A stretch of 23,344 nucleotides of DNA, taken from positions 1 through 23,344 of the IMG/VR virus record IMGVR_UViG_3300006735_000270. One strand, given 5' to 3'. The stretch comes from a virus. The notes under the pieces are model-generated. The model was not told the DNA's origin and did no database searches. It saw only the letters and a list, made by a program, of their open reading frames with translations. This document shows positions 15,470 through 22,254 of this stretch, piece after piece. The translations under genes and the position numbers were made by a program. Each line of letters begins with the position of its first letter. The stretch's first letter is position 1.

Positions 15470-16120
15470 CTAGTTATTATTCCAATAGTGTATGTTTTTA
15501 CGAGATTTACCATAAGTTCTTCTTCTTTGAACCAATGATCCTTTACCAAACTCAGCCTTTTCTTGTTGTAATCTCATTTCTTCAAGAGATTTTTCATACT
15601 GAGCATTGAACAAAGGCGCTCTCTCGTCTTCCATCAAAAAAACTGATGCGTGTTTTAGTGATCCATATAAGTAAACATCTGGATGTGTATTAGACACAAA
15701 GTTAGATGTATTAGAATCAGAAAGTGCATCTATCTTTCCGAAGTATGTTAATTGTAATGTATAACTGCTGTCAGGGGTAGGTGCAAGTTCGATTGTATCG
15801 TCAACTAATGCGTAATAGATTGGTTGACCAGTTTTGTTATTAATTGATTTTCTATACACATCAAGTGATTCAATAGACATTTGCATCAATGGTCTAAAGT
15901 CATTGGATGTAATTTCAATATTGATGGCCTCTAGCCAATCAGAAGGTACTGATAAATACTGTCCGTCTGCTGTAGCGGTTGCTCGCTTAATCATCTCTTT
16001 AACTCTAAGTTTACGATTAAGTTCAGCTTCAGTATTATCAATAAATATATCTATTTCAGAAGTTAAATCTGATCTGTTTAGATAATTAGCTATGTTAGTT
16101 TTAAGCTCTGCGTATGTCAT
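15470..16120 (-). CDS. Head-tail adaptor protein (SU10-type)
   Basis: The N-terminus of this 216-residue protein (YAELKTNIANYLNRSDLTSEIDIFIDNTEAELNRKLRVKEM) is the helical opening of SU10-type phage adaptors. It is followed by YLSVPSDWLEAINIEI, GQPIYYALVDDTIELAPTPD and YTLQLTYFGKIDALSD, and ends with a helix and basic tail (VQRRRTYGKSRKN). Adaptors bind the underside of the portal dodecamer and connect it to the tail nozzle. The pairing with an SU10-type capsid protein 0.4 kb upstream is consistent. It shares an ATGA overlap with the preceding gene. Confidence 0.8.
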   Translation of the reverse strand: MTYAELKTNIANYLNRSDLTSEIDIFIDNTEAELNRKLRVKEMIKRATATADGQYLSVPSDWLEAINIEITSNDFRPLMQMSIESLDVYRKSINNKTGQPIYYALVDDTIELAPTPDSSYTLQLTYFGKIDALSDSNTSNFVSNTHPDVYLYGSLKHASVFLMEDERAPLFNAQYEKSLEEMRLQQEKAEFGKGSLVQRRRTYGKSRKNIHYWNNN

Positions 16121-16407
16121 AGTTTACCTTGCCATGTTCTAAAGACTTTATTATCTGAGTGATTTAACCACTTTCTCCATTGTTTCATGTCATTCGCCCA
16201 GCCTTCTCTACAGGCTTTTTGGTACACCACTAAGGGTACTTCTGCGACATGGCGTAAATCTTTGCCTGGCTTATTCTCTGCTAATGCTTTGCAATGCTCT
16301 ATAACAGGCGCAACATCTTGGGTGGTGTGATAAATAACTTTATTATCTTCCGTAGCAAATTCATTGGTAAAACCAGTCTTGTGATCGATAATTGTTCGTC
16401 TTGCCAT
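16117..16407 (-). CDS. Conserved hypothetical protein between capsid and adaptor genes
   Basis: The 96 residues (MARRTIIDHKTGFTNEF, then VAPVIEHCKALAE, RHVAEVPLVVYQKACREGWA, MKQWRKWLNHSDNKVFRTW) match a family I have seen beside capsid genes in podovirus-like phages. The ...WLN-x2-DN-x2-FRT-W-x-G ending is characteristic. Its function is unknown; position suggests head completion. It lies just downstream of the capsid terminator, so it needs read-through or its own promoter, and I find no clear promoter motif in the 54 bases between. Confidence 0.6.
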   Translation of the reverse strand: MARRTIIDHKTGFTNEFATEDNKVIYHTTQDVAPVIEHCKALAENKPGKDLRHVAEVPLVVYQKACREGWANDMKQWRKWLNHSDNKVFRTWQGKL

Positions 16408-16460
16408 ATTGTCTATAATTTTATCATTGACTTAGGCTTTTAGGGAAATAACTTGTAGAT

Positions 16461-16498
16461 AAAAAAATGGGAGTCAATGCAAATGCACTAACTCCCAT
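16461..16498 (-). terminator. Rho-independent terminator after the major capsid gene
   Basis: On the minus strand, just past the capsid stop, two 15-base arms (ATGGGAGTTAGTGCA and TGCATTGACTCCCAT) flank TT. With the innermost pair open they form a 14-bp stem with two G-U pairs and a 4-base loop. Seven T residues follow (16467-16461). It is oriented for minus-strand transcripts only, because the other side of the stem has no T tract. Confidence 0.88.
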
Positions 16499-16511
16499 CC
16501 GTCCCAGATAA

Positions 16512-17447
16512 TTAGGATGTGCTTAAGTCTGCAACAACACCATGAGCAGCTTCGTTGGACACTTCTAGTCCATACTCAACTACGATCATTTTTGTTTCTG
16601 CATCACCAATAGTAGCGATATCTACTGTTTGGAAATTTCTTAAGTAAGCAACTTTAGCAAATTCTGGATCTACTAAAAGAAGCGATCTTTCTCTTGATCT
16701 GTTTGATGGAACGATTTTGAGTTCACCAAAGTCAGATGAATAGATAGATACTGAAGCCTCTACAGTATTTTGATCCACAAATTGTCTAGCTTGTGATCTA
16801 CCTGTGAAACCACTAATAACTTGTTTGTTATGTGGGCCACAAATAGCCAATGATGGTTCACCACCATTTGTGAAAGCTAACTCAAGTGTATCTTTGAGTA
16901 GAGTTTCAGTTAAAGCTCTTTGAGTTCCGTCAGTTGGAGCAGCACCACTTCCTGTAGAAGCACCATTAGTACCTCTAGAATCGTTTGAAGTGATCCAAGA
17001 TTCAAAACCACCAGTTACACGAGCAGTTGTCGCATTACCAGTTGTTTTAGCGCCTTTTTGACAGAGAGCTTGTTCCATATCTCTTTTAAGAGCTTTAGAC
17101 ATAATAGCAAGTTGATGAGCCATTTCTGACCTTTTACCTGCTGGGTCTGAACTCTCTTGAGATCCTGTTACAGTTGCATCTCTTTTTGAGATCATACATA
17201 CATTGCTTGCTCTTACAGTAGCAGTTGAAGCTGCTCTTGAAAGTTCAAAGCCTTCTAATTCTCCACTTGCACTTGGTGTAGGTAGAGATTCTGTTTGCCA
17301 ATCAAACACCACATTGCTCACATTTCGTGATCCGATTGAGGACATGAACGGAGTTTGCATAGGAGAGATGTTGTAAATGATATTACTTAAATCTTCTCTA
17401 TCAGCAGTTGCGGTGTAAGTATCAAAAGCGTTAGTTACTTTTGCCAT
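16512..17447 (-). CDS. Major capsid protein (SU10-type, DUF5309, HK97 fold)
   Basis: This 311-residue protein has an N-terminal DREDLSNIIYNISPMQTPFMSSIG, followed by VVFDWQTESLPTPS. This is the signature of DUF5309/SU10-family capsid proteins. Further cues are NVCMISKRDATVTGSQES, RDMEQALCQKGAKTTGN, GGEPSLAICGPHNKQVISGF, then strands EASVSIYSSDFGELKIVPSN and LLLVDPEFAKVAYLRNFQTV. It builds the icosahedral shell. The gene follows the scaffold gene by 18 bases and has AAGGAG 7 bases before its ATG. An intrinsic terminator closes it, as expected for the most abundant product. Confidence 0.9.
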   Translation of the reverse strand: MAKVTNAFDTYTATADREDLSNIIYNISPMQTPFMSSIGSRNVSNVVFDWQTESLPTPSASGELEGFELSRAASTATVRASNVCMISKRDATVTGSQESSDPAGKRSEMAHQLAIMSKALKRDMEQALCQKGAKTTGNATTARVTGGFESWITSNDSRGTNGASTGSGAAPTDGTQRALTETLLKDTLELAFTNGGEPSLAICGPHNKQVISGFTGRSQARQFVDQNTVEASVSIYSSDFGELKIVPSNRSRERSLLLVDPEFAKVAYLRNFQTVDIATIGDAETKMIVVEYGLEVSNEAAHGVVADLSTS

Positions 17448-17454
17448 AATATTA

Positions 17455-17460
17455 CTCCTT
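17455..17460 (-). promoter_or_regulatory. Strong ribosome binding site for the major capsid gene
   Basis: AAGGAG on the minus strand with a 7-base spacer to ATG 17447. It is close to ideal spacing, consistent with very high translation of the capsid protein. Confidence 0.7.
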
Positions 17461-17465
17461 GTAAA

Positions 17466-18476
17466 TTACTTTAATAATTGTTCAAAAACTTTAGCTGCAT
17501 CTGAGGGTTTCCCAGTTTTAGCTAACCTTTGTTTTGCTTTCTTCACAGGAGCTACTGATCTTGGTCGGTTCGTAGTACCAGGTCTTGCAACCCTAGCCTT
17601 TGCTTTTTCCGTTGGTTTTTTCTTAGTTGCTTTAACAGTTTTGCTTTGCAACCAAGCATTTCTTAAACCAAGTAAGGCTCGGTAGTCATACACAGCATCC
17701 ATCTCTTGAGGTGAGTAACCTAAGACATTGATTCCATATTCTCGAATCGCTAGCTTATCCTTTGTTGCAACTTCAGGATCTTGCCATTCTGGTATAAGTT
17801 CAAGTAGCTTTTGCTGACCTTCTTGCACCATTTGTGCAATTTGCTCTTGCTGTTTTTGCGCTGCTTCTTGTTGAAGCCTTTGCTGTTCAGCTTGAGTGGC
17901 CTGCAACTTCTCTTTCTTCTCATCCCAGAGTTGCTTTTCTCGAACATAGCCAACGGGATCATCCTCGTATAACTTGTTCCAATCTGGCTCGCCTGCCAAT
18001 TCGCCCTTTAGTTGGGCTTCCAATTTCGGTAACAACTGCGAATAAATCGCATCTCTTTGCGCTAACTCTTGTTGCTGTTGGTCAATGGTTTTCCGTTGAT
18101 TTGACAACTCTTGAGTTTTACGCGTGTAATCTTGCTGACGGGAATATCCGCTTTGGAGTTCCTCAAGCGTGACCTCTACCTCTTCTCCGTCTATTCTGAC
18201 TTTGTAGTAGGTGGGTTGCTCTTGTTCGTCCTCAACCTCAGTTTGTTCTTCGTCATCAATTTCATCATCAAAATCGGATTCTTCATCTTCAACCATCTCT
18301 TCTTCAAGTTCGGCTGCTTCTGGTAATTCATCCTCTTCAATGACTTCCTCTTCTACTTCATTTGTGACTGCCTCTTCAACTTTTTCCTCTTCTTGAGGAG
18401 TTAAGAAACTTTCAAACGCTGAAGTAGCTAGTTCTCCTTCAGTTTGTAAAGCAGTCGGCTTTCCGTTATTGCTCAT
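17466..18476 (-). CDS. Capsid scaffolding protein
   Basis: Residues about 22-90 of this 336-residue protein are extremely acidic (EEEKVEEAVTNEVEEEVIEE and similar). Residues 90-120 match the scaffold pattern KVRIDGEEVEVTLEELQSGYSRQQDYTRKT. About 120-225 is glutamine-rich coiled coil, and the C-terminus is strongly basic (ATKKKPTEKAKARVARP, then RSVAPVKKAKQR), the part that usually contacts the capsid protein. It directs procapsid assembly and is removed before packaging. It lies immediately upstream of the capsid gene and has AAGGAG (18482-18487) 5 bases before ATG. Confidence 0.85.
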   Translation of the reverse strand: MSNNGKPTALQTEGELATSAFESFLTPQEEEKVEEAVTNEVEEEVIEEDELPEAAELEEEMVEDEESDFDDEIDDEEQTEVEDEQEQPTYYKVRIDGEEVEVTLEELQSGYSRQQDYTRKTQELSNQRKTIDQQQQELAQRDAIYSQLLPKLEAQLKGELAGEPDWNKLYEDDPVGYVREKQLWDEKKEKLQATQAEQQRLQQEAAQKQQEQIAQMVQEGQQKLLELIPEWQDPEVATKDKLAIREYGINVLGYSPQEMDAVYDYRALLGLRNAWLQSKTVKATKKKPTEKAKARVARPGTTNRPRSVAPVKKAKQRLAKTGKPSDAAKVFEQLLK

Positions 18477-18539
18477 AAATACTCCTTATGTGTATTTATA
18501 AGTATTTTATATGAATTTTTTTAAAAAAGGAAAGATTTT
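18477..18539 (-). promoter_or_regulatory. AT-rich leader before the scaffold-capsid pair
   Basis: These 63 noncoding bases are almost all A/T, with two TATAAA-like hexamers in minus orientation (in CATATAAAATAC and CTTATAAATAC) and the scaffold AAGGAG at 18482-18487. It could hold a late promoter for the scaffold-capsid unit that ends at the 16461-16498 terminator. No good -35 element is visible, so the promoter call is weak. Confidence 0.3.
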
Positions 18540-18803
18540 TTAGCCTACGCTACGAATCTTATTGATATGTGTTTTGGTGAGTTTGCCTTTCTCTGCAATG
18601 ATTCTGATATGTTTTTCTATTTCAGGTATTAATAAAATTGATCTATGTAAGTCCTCTCTGATATTCACATCTTTTATATCACGAGAGTTTAACCAAAAGT
18701 TGATGTATTCGTTTTTAAGGTTTTCTAAAACTTCCTTAAATACTTCTGAGTTTAATATTTGTTCGGCTTGTTCAGCCTTGACGACTTCTTCGTGTGTTGG
18801 CAT
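18540..18803 (-). CDS. Small helical protein upstream of the scaffold
   Basis: The sequence of this 87-residue protein (EQAEQILNSEVFKEVLENLK, then NEYINFWLNSRD, then REDLHRSILLIPEIEKHIRII) is an all-helical, charged fold. It resembles small phage proteins, often encoded near capsid genes, with an EALL...F...L......W pattern. The function is unknown; a head-assembly role is inferred from position only. It starts 4 bases after the previous stop with no clear Shine-Dalgarno, so translation is likely coupled. Confidence 0.55.
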   Translation of the reverse strand: MPTHEEVVKAEQAEQILNSEVFKEVLENLKNEYINFWLNSRDIKDVNIREDLHRSILLIPEIEKHIRIIAEKGKLTKTHINKIRSVG

Positions 18804-18807
18804 TTAT

Positions 18808-19644
18808 TTATGGTGTTGGGCCAAACCCAAATAGGGATGGCTGTACTCTTCCTCTTTGTATGGGTGAAACAATTTCTTCTATTTGTGGTAATTGAAATTG
18901 TGGTAAACCAGTTAAGCTGGTTGGTATTACAGGTGTTGTAACAGGTTGAGTTACAGGTATAACAGGTTGCTGTAATAAACTTGGAGCAGATGGCATGACT
19001 GGAGCTTGTGTTGGCTGTGGCTCAAGTAATGATACAGGCTCTAAAGGTTGTTGTGGTTCAAAGAAATCTTTTACTATAAATGGATCTCTTGGCTCATAAA
19101 TAGGTGTATCTGTAGGCATATCAGGTAGGTCTAATTTATCAACATCTATTTTAGCCAACTCTTCAGGATCAACTCCCGATAATATTGCTTCTACATCTAA
19201 ATCAAATTTCTTTGGAACAGCCACATCACCTGTATAAAGCTCAGGTGCAAAAGTTGTATCAAAAACTAAATCTTCTACAGCTACATCTTGAGGTAAAGTT
19301 AAACTTTGTAAGAATGGAAAGAATCCTTTGTATTCTTCTTTTGGGACTAAGACTTCAGGTTGTGGTGTACCAGTAGGTGCGTATGGCATCATTGGTTCAG
19401 AGGGTTGTACTGGTATTCCTATAGTTGGAGCTGTAGGCATAACAGGAACTTGTCCACCTGACATCATGTCTAATTGTGCTTGGGTGTAACCCATTGGCAT
19501 ATCAGGAGAAAAACTTAGACCAGGTGCTACGACTTGTTCAAAAGGAATCCCACCAGCAATTTGCTGTGCATATTGTTGACCTGTAGCAACTGGCCCTGTG
19601 CCTGCTGTTACTTGTACTTGTCCGCCTGGTATTCCTATTGCCAT
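18808..19644 (-). CDS. Proline/glutamine/valine-rich virion-associated protein, unknown family
   Basis: The 278 residues are mostly low-complexity P/Q/V/T segments (QVPVMPTAPTIGIPVQPSEP, then PVSLLEPQPTQAPVMPSAPS and PVIPVTQPVTTPVIPTSLTG). A more ordered acidic middle sits at about 100-165 (DVAVEDLVFDTTFAPEL, VEAILSGVDPEELAKIDV). No domain is recognised. The composition suggests an extended, largely disordered protein. Its place between the lysis and capsid modules makes a minor capsid or assembly role plausible but unproven. It starts one base after the previous stop. Confidence 0.55.
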   Translation of the reverse strand: MAIGIPGGQVQVTAGTGPVATGQQYAQQIAGGIPFEQVVAPGLSFSPDMPMGYTQAQLDMMSGGQVPVMPTAPTIGIPVQPSEPMMPYAPTGTPQPEVLVPKEEYKGFFPFLQSLTLPQDVAVEDLVFDTTFAPELYTGDVAVPKKFDLDVEAILSGVDPEELAKIDVDKLDLPDMPTDTPIYEPRDPFIVKDFFEPQQPLEPVSLLEPQPTQAPVMPSAPSLLQQPVIPVTQPVTTPVIPTSLTGLPQFQLPQIEEIVSPIQRGRVQPSLFGFGPTP

Positions 19645-19645
19645 A

Positions 19646-19885
19646 TTAAGTTGTAATTAGTTTATCTATTTTAGCATCAAGTTTGTCTATTTTGTCTATT
19701 AATCTTTGAAACTCGATTGTGTGTTCATTTCTTGTTAGATAATCTCTTGCCACTTCTTCTCTAGTTTTATTGAGCAAAATATCAACACGCTTAACTTCAG
19801 CTTCATTTTTTCTTATGCCATAGACCAAAGGTGCTAAGACCAAAGTAACTATGATATTCCAAACGATGTAGCCTGAAATCTCCAT
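19646..19885 (-). CDS. Small membrane protein with coiled coil (lysis accessory candidate)
   Basis: This 79-residue protein has one membrane segment at residues 5-24 (GYIVWNIIVTLVLAPLVYGI), followed by a charged helical tail ending in a coiled coil (FQRLIDKIDKLDAKIDKLIT). This layout resembles inner-membrane spanin-like or haemolysin-XhlA-like lysis accessories. It is encoded 11 bases after the M15 peptidase and holin, so a lysis role is likely. The family is not identified. Confidence 0.6.
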   Translation of the reverse strand: MEISGYIVWNIIVTLVLAPLVYGIRKNEAEVKRVDILLNKTREEVARDYLTRNEHTIEFQRLIDKIDKLDAKIDKLITT

Positions 19886-19896
19886 ATCAATAAAAG

Positions 19897-20271
19897 TCAG
19901 TAGCTCCAGATGTGAGGGCGTGGGCTATAATTTTCCACTTCTGCGATATCCAAATGTATAAATCGTCCATTACCTTTTTGATTAACTCCTATGCCTGTAA
20001 AACCATGTGCTATACCTTTGTATAACACCTCTAATGCTTTTTGGTGACTAACAGCTATATCGACTGCTAGACCTAATGCGTGTGTACCTGGCTTGCTTTT
20101 CTTAGCTTCTATAGGATGTTCGGGACATCTATAGCCAGATGATATAACTAGGGGGAATCCTAGGTCATCACGCAATGTTTGTAGTTTATCAACTAATTTA
20201 TGATTTATCTCGTTTTTACCACAATGTTTGCACTTGAATTCATCAAGTTTAAAGTTTTTCCACTCACTCAT
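19897..20271 (-). CDS. Endolysin, M15-family D-Ala peptidase
   Basis: This 124-residue protein is a compact Peptidase_M15 domain. It has C14 and C17 (CKHC), then LQTLRDDLGFPLVISSGYRCPEH (31-52). Zinc ligands are H64 and D71 in GTHALGLAVDIA, plus H106 in FIHLDIA. The reaction is cleavage of peptidoglycan cross-link or stem peptides at cell lysis. It has no signal peptide, so it depends on the holin encoded just upstream, with which it shares an ATGA overlap. The 100-130 residue length is usual for phage M15 endolysins. Confidence 0.9.
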   Translation of the reverse strand: MSEWKNFKLDEFKCKHCGKNEINHKLVDKLQTLRDDLGFPLVISSGYRCPEHPIEAKKSKPGTHALGLAVDIAVSHQKALEVLYKGIAHGFTGIGVNQKGNGRFIHLDIAEVENYSPRPHIWSY

Positions 20272-20744
20272 TTTTTTTCCTTGTTACTTGATCCGAAGTA
20301 AAAAGATATAACTGCTGAAGCTATACCTGATAGATAACCAAGAATAAGCATAACGATATCGTCTGAACTGTCATCTATTGGATAGGCTGTAATCATAAAG
20401 ATATAACCAATAAAACCAACTAAGGTTAATGATCCTAAGAACTTAGGTGTCCAATCACCACTAAACTTTTCTCTAGCGTGTTGAGTGTCTTGAGTTTCTA
20501 AAGAATAAATATCTATCTCAAACTGTTTCATTTGTAATTGAAAGTCTTTTTCTGCTTTTTTAAGTTCAAGCATTTGCTCGGCTGTAAGATTATTGATCGC
20601 TTTTTCTATTTCTACAGGAGAGTTTTTTACACCTAAGACTTGAGATAGTATTTGACCAGCCTGACCACCTAAAGGGCCACCAATCGCTGCACCGAGTGTA
20701 GGTGCTAGGCTAGTTACTAGATTCTTTATTTTGTTTAGTTTCAT
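20268..20744 (-). CDS. Holin of the GTA_holin_3TM type
   Basis: In this 158-residue protein, residues 8-38 are a glycine-rich amphipathic/hydrophobic helix (APTLGAAIGGPLGGQAGQIL). Residues 45-95 are a charged helical region with QDTQHAREKFSGDWTP, a pattern I know from gene-transfer-agent-type 3TM holins. Membrane segments follow at about 102-123 and 130-151, with a short lysine tail. The role is to permeabilise the inner membrane so the M15 enzyme reaches the wall. It precedes the endolysin with an ATGA overlap. Confidence 0.82.
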   Translation of the reverse strand: MKLNKIKNLVTSLAPTLGAAIGGPLGGQAGQILSQVLGVKNSPVEIEKAINNLTAEQMLELKKAEKDFQLQMKQFEIDIYSLETQDTQHAREKFSGDWTPKFLGSLTLVGFIGYIFMITAYPIDDSSDDIVMLILGYLSGIASAVISFYFGSSNKEKK

Positions 20745-20853
20745 TTTCTTTTAATCTTCTTTCCTGCATTAACAGTTTTAATTCATGCCAACGATAAAAT
20801 GTTTTATTGACATGATCCCAAAATAAGCCTTTATTTTCTTTTGGCTTTTCCAT
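20710..20853 (-). CDS. Tiny gene, 47 aa, overlapping the holin start
   Basis: ATG at 20851-20853 and TAG at 20710-20712 give 47 residues: KPKENKGLFWDHVNKTFYRW, then a helix (HELKLLMQERRLKENE) and a polar end. It overlaps the holin start by 35 bases and the preceding tiny gene by 23. The aromatic-then-helix composition is unlike random AT-rich sequence and the packing fits the cluster, but the family and function are unknown. Confidence 0.45.
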   Translation of the reverse strand: MEKPKENKGLFWDHVNKTFYRWHELKLLMQERRLKENETKQNKESSN

Positions 20854-20950
20854 TCTTGCTTTTAGCTTTTTGCCTTTTAGTATTTTCTTCCATAAACTTG
20901 CTTAATTCAGCAAAGGTTTCAAATCTAATTTTTTTTTCAGGCTTACTCAC
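20831..20950 (-). CDS. Tiny lysine-rich gene, 39 aa, GTG start
   Basis: GTG at 20948-20950 overlaps the TGA of the preceding gene (GTGA). The product begins SKPEKKIRFETFAELSKFME and ends in a very basic tail (QKAKSKNGKAKRK). No other start gives a better fit. The function is unknown; the basic tail suggests nucleic-acid contact. Confidence 0.45.
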   Translation of the reverse strand: MSKPEKKIRFETFAELSKFMEENTKRQKAKSKNGKAKRK

Positions 20951-21093
20951 TTGTGCTTGGTTATAACTTCAAACTCAGCAGAAGTTGATGCTCCTTTGTG
21001 CGGTACAAACTTACCTTTATTTTTCATCAGCCGATAACCTTTACCAACTTTCATAAAATGATAACCTTTTGGTGCTTTTACTTTCTTTTTCAT
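20947..21093 (-). CDS. Tiny basic conserved phage protein, 48 aa
   Basis: The product reads KKKVKAPKGYHFMKVGKGYR, followed by KNKGKFVPHKGAS and a short C-terminus. I recognise this pattern (KAPKGYH-x-MK-x-GKGYKLM...KFVPHKGAS) from small proteins of marine and cyanobacterial phages near portal and capsid genes. The start overlaps the previous stop by 4 bases (ATGA). Its function is unknown. The strong basic charge would allow DNA or scaffold contact. Confidence 0.65.
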   Translation of the reverse strand: MKKKVKAPKGYHFMKVGKGYRLMKNKGKFVPHKGASTSAEFEVITKHK

Positions 21094-21209
21094 TTTCTTT
21101 TCCTTTTAGACATTTTAAGTTTTTTAAAGTCAGCACCAGTTATTTTATTCCTTGGTTTTGCTACTCGTGCAAGTTTCTTTTGTTTGGGTGAATATTTTTT
21201 AAATGGCAT
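21090..21209 (-). CDS. Tiny basic conserved phage protein, 39 aa (MPFKKYSPKQ type)
   Basis: The product starts MPFKKYSPKQKKLARVAKPR, followed by NKITGADFKKL and a basic end. The KKYSPKQKK-x-AR-x2-x-PRNKITGADFK pattern is one I know from marine phage genomes. The ATG shares one base with the previous stop (TAATG), and the stop shares four with the next start. Its function is unknown. Confidence 0.68.
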   Translation of the reverse strand: MPFKKYSPKQKKLARVAKPRNKITGADFKKLKMSKRKRK

Positions 21210-21301
21210 TACTTCTTACCACTTTTATATTTTTTTTTCATAGGTTTCTTCTTAGACGGTCTACCTACTTTAGATCCGTATGTTCCTTTACCTTTTGGCA
21301 T
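21209..21301 (-). CDS. Tiny basic phage protein, 30 aa (MPKGKGTYGS type)
   Basis: The product begins MPKGKGTYGSKVGRPSKKKP and ends in a lysine-rich tail. An AAGGAG at 21308-21313, 6 bases before ATG and overlapping the stop of the upstream gene, is strong. The MPKGKGTYG-x-K-x-GRP pattern recurs in marine phages. The function is unknown, though the small size and charge resemble head-associated or protease-removed core peptides. Confidence 0.65.
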   Translation of the reverse strand: MPKGKGTYGSKVGRPSKKKPMKKKYKSGKK

Positions 21302-21303
21302 AA

Positions 21304-21543
21304 TTAGCTCCTTTTTTTAGATTTTTTTGGTCTTAATAAATCTGCATCTGCTTTTCTTGCACCGCCTTTACCTGTTGCAAAACTGCGAACACGACCAGCA
21401 GCCCATTGATGAGCAGATACGCCTGGGCGAGAACCTGAACTGTAGTAAGCTCCTAGTCCACGCTTATAAACTTTAGATAGGGTGCTTTTAGAAATACCAC
21501 TTGATTTAGAATATTTGTCGATGGTTGCTTGTTTACTTGCCAC
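21304..21543 (-). CDS. DUF5824-type small phage protein, GTG start
   Basis: Residues about 24-70 of this 79-residue protein match the DUF5824 pattern: KVYKRGLGAYYSSGSRPGVS, then HQWAAGRVRSFATG and GGARKADADLL. The start codon is GTG (21541-21543), because there is no ATG in frame before the conserved part. The GTG is preceded by a GAGG and overlaps the upstream gene by 11 bases. The function is unknown. Confidence 0.75.
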   Translation of the reverse strand: MASKQATIDKYSKSSGISKSTLSKVYKRGLGAYYSSGSRPGVSAHQWAAGRVRSFATGKGGARKADADLLRPKKSKKRS

Positions 21544-21721
21544 TTCTAGCCCTCATTTTAGATATTCGGTTCATCATTGCTGGTGTTAATTTACCAGCCT
21601 TGTATAACCTTCTAGTTCGTTTGATTTCAGCTTCAGTTTTTTTAGGATTCTTTGAGCCTTTGACATATTTCTTTGGAACACCTCCTTTTGTCTTAGGCAC
21701 TTTCCTGAACTTACGCTTCAT
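21533..21721 (-). CDS. Small basic protein, 62 aa
   Basis: I chose ATG 21719-21721 (product MKRKFRKVPKTKGGVPKKYV...), which makes an ATGA overlap with the preceding 33-residue gene. An ATG two codons earlier (21725-21727) is the alternative. The sequence is lysine/arginine-rich with TEAEIKRTRRLYKAGKLTPA and MMNRISKMRARSGK. It resembles small phage proteins of unknown role encoded with DUF5824 proteins. It may bind nucleic acid. Confidence 0.6.
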   Translation of the reverse strand: MKRKFRKVPKTKGGVPKKYVKGSKNPKKTEAEIKRTRRLYKAGKLTPAMMNRISKMRARSGK

Positions 21722-21819
21722 AACCATTGATCTATTTTATCTTTGATGTAATCTCTGTGTTTGTCGTAGATTAGATAACCTACAAGTCCCACGAGTAAAA
21801 GTATTGTTATTATTTCCAT
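21718..21819 (-). CDS. Tiny single-pass membrane protein, 33 aa
   Basis: ATG at 21817-21819 and TGA at 21718-21720. Residues 3-18 are a membrane helix (IITILLLVGLVGYLIY), followed by a charged amphipathic tail (DKHRDYIKDKIDQWL). The stop overlaps the next start by ATGA. The compact TM plus charged tail suits a small membrane modulator, perhaps with a lysis or infection-related role, but the family is unknown. Confidence 0.55.
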   Translation of the reverse strand: MEIITILLLVGLVGYLIYDKHRDYIKDKIDQWL

Positions 21820-21832
21820 AGTAGGATTATAC

Positions 21833-22084
21833 CTACCATTTCTTACAAGACCAATATCTAGGGGTTAGCTTATCTGGGGGATTGGTATCGCACTTGTGTC
21901 TAGCACGAAAGGATTTTCTTCTTTTGGGTTGATCTTTTTTGATTGTCATTTTGGGATCACCAAAGCGAACAAGTTTTACTTTGTCACCTTTCTTTGCAAG
22001 TACGGCAAACTTCTTACGCTTGCCTGGTGTTCTTTTAGGTTTGTTATAACCGCTAAATCTTTCGCCTCTGTATGTGATTGCCAT
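21833..22084 (-). CDS. DUF6321-like small basic protein with CxC-W end
   Basis: This 83-residue protein has KKFAVLAKKGDKVKLVRFGD, then MTIKKDQPKRRKSFRARHKC and a C-terminal PRYWSCKKW. This is the recurrent phage pattern with RRKSFRARH-x-C...YW-x-C-x2-W. C65 and C80 with H63 may bind metal. In other phages this domain is found near capsid/portal genes and in fusion with prohead core proteins. It starts one base inside the previous stop (TAATG). Confidence 0.75.
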   Translation of the reverse strand: MAITYRGERFSGYNKPKRTPGKRKKFAVLAKKGDKVKLVRFGDPKMTIKKDQPKRRKSFRARHKCDTNPPDKLTPRYWSCKKW

Positions 22085-22254
22085 TAGTGTAAAGTTTTTT
22101 CCTCAAAACTTATGATTTCAGAATGTTCGGTTACTTGACCACCTGACATAAGTATCATTATTTGAAGTGCATGATCTTTATTTTTAGCCTTGATCTCAGA
22201 ACCTTTATAGACCATATCTCCTTCCATTACTTCAATGTCAAATATTTTGTGGGA
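22084..22254 (-). CDS. Small hypothetical protein overlapping the portal end, 56 aa
   Basis: I chose ATG 22252-22254 (MSHKIFDIEVMEGDMVYKGS) over the longer frame at 22332, which would overlap the portal gene by 95 bases. The chosen start still overlaps by 17 bases and has only a short-spaced AGGA. A later ATG at 22215 with AAGGAG close by is an alternative. The product has a strand-rich start and helix (KNKDHALQIMILMSGG). The function is unknown. Confidence 0.55.
   Translation of the reverse strand, partial: SHKIFDIEVMEGDMVYKGSEIKAKNKDHALQIMILMSGGQVTEHSEIISFEEKTLH

Noticed and set aside
16408-16460. Promoter after the capsid terminator
   Set aside because: TAAAAT and TTATAG-like hexamers exist but no -35 lies at a proper distance in the minus direction; base composition alone explains them.
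18211-18396. Serine-only plus-strand frame
   Set aside because: It is the antisense reading of the acidic GAA/GAT-rich scaffold segment, not a gene.
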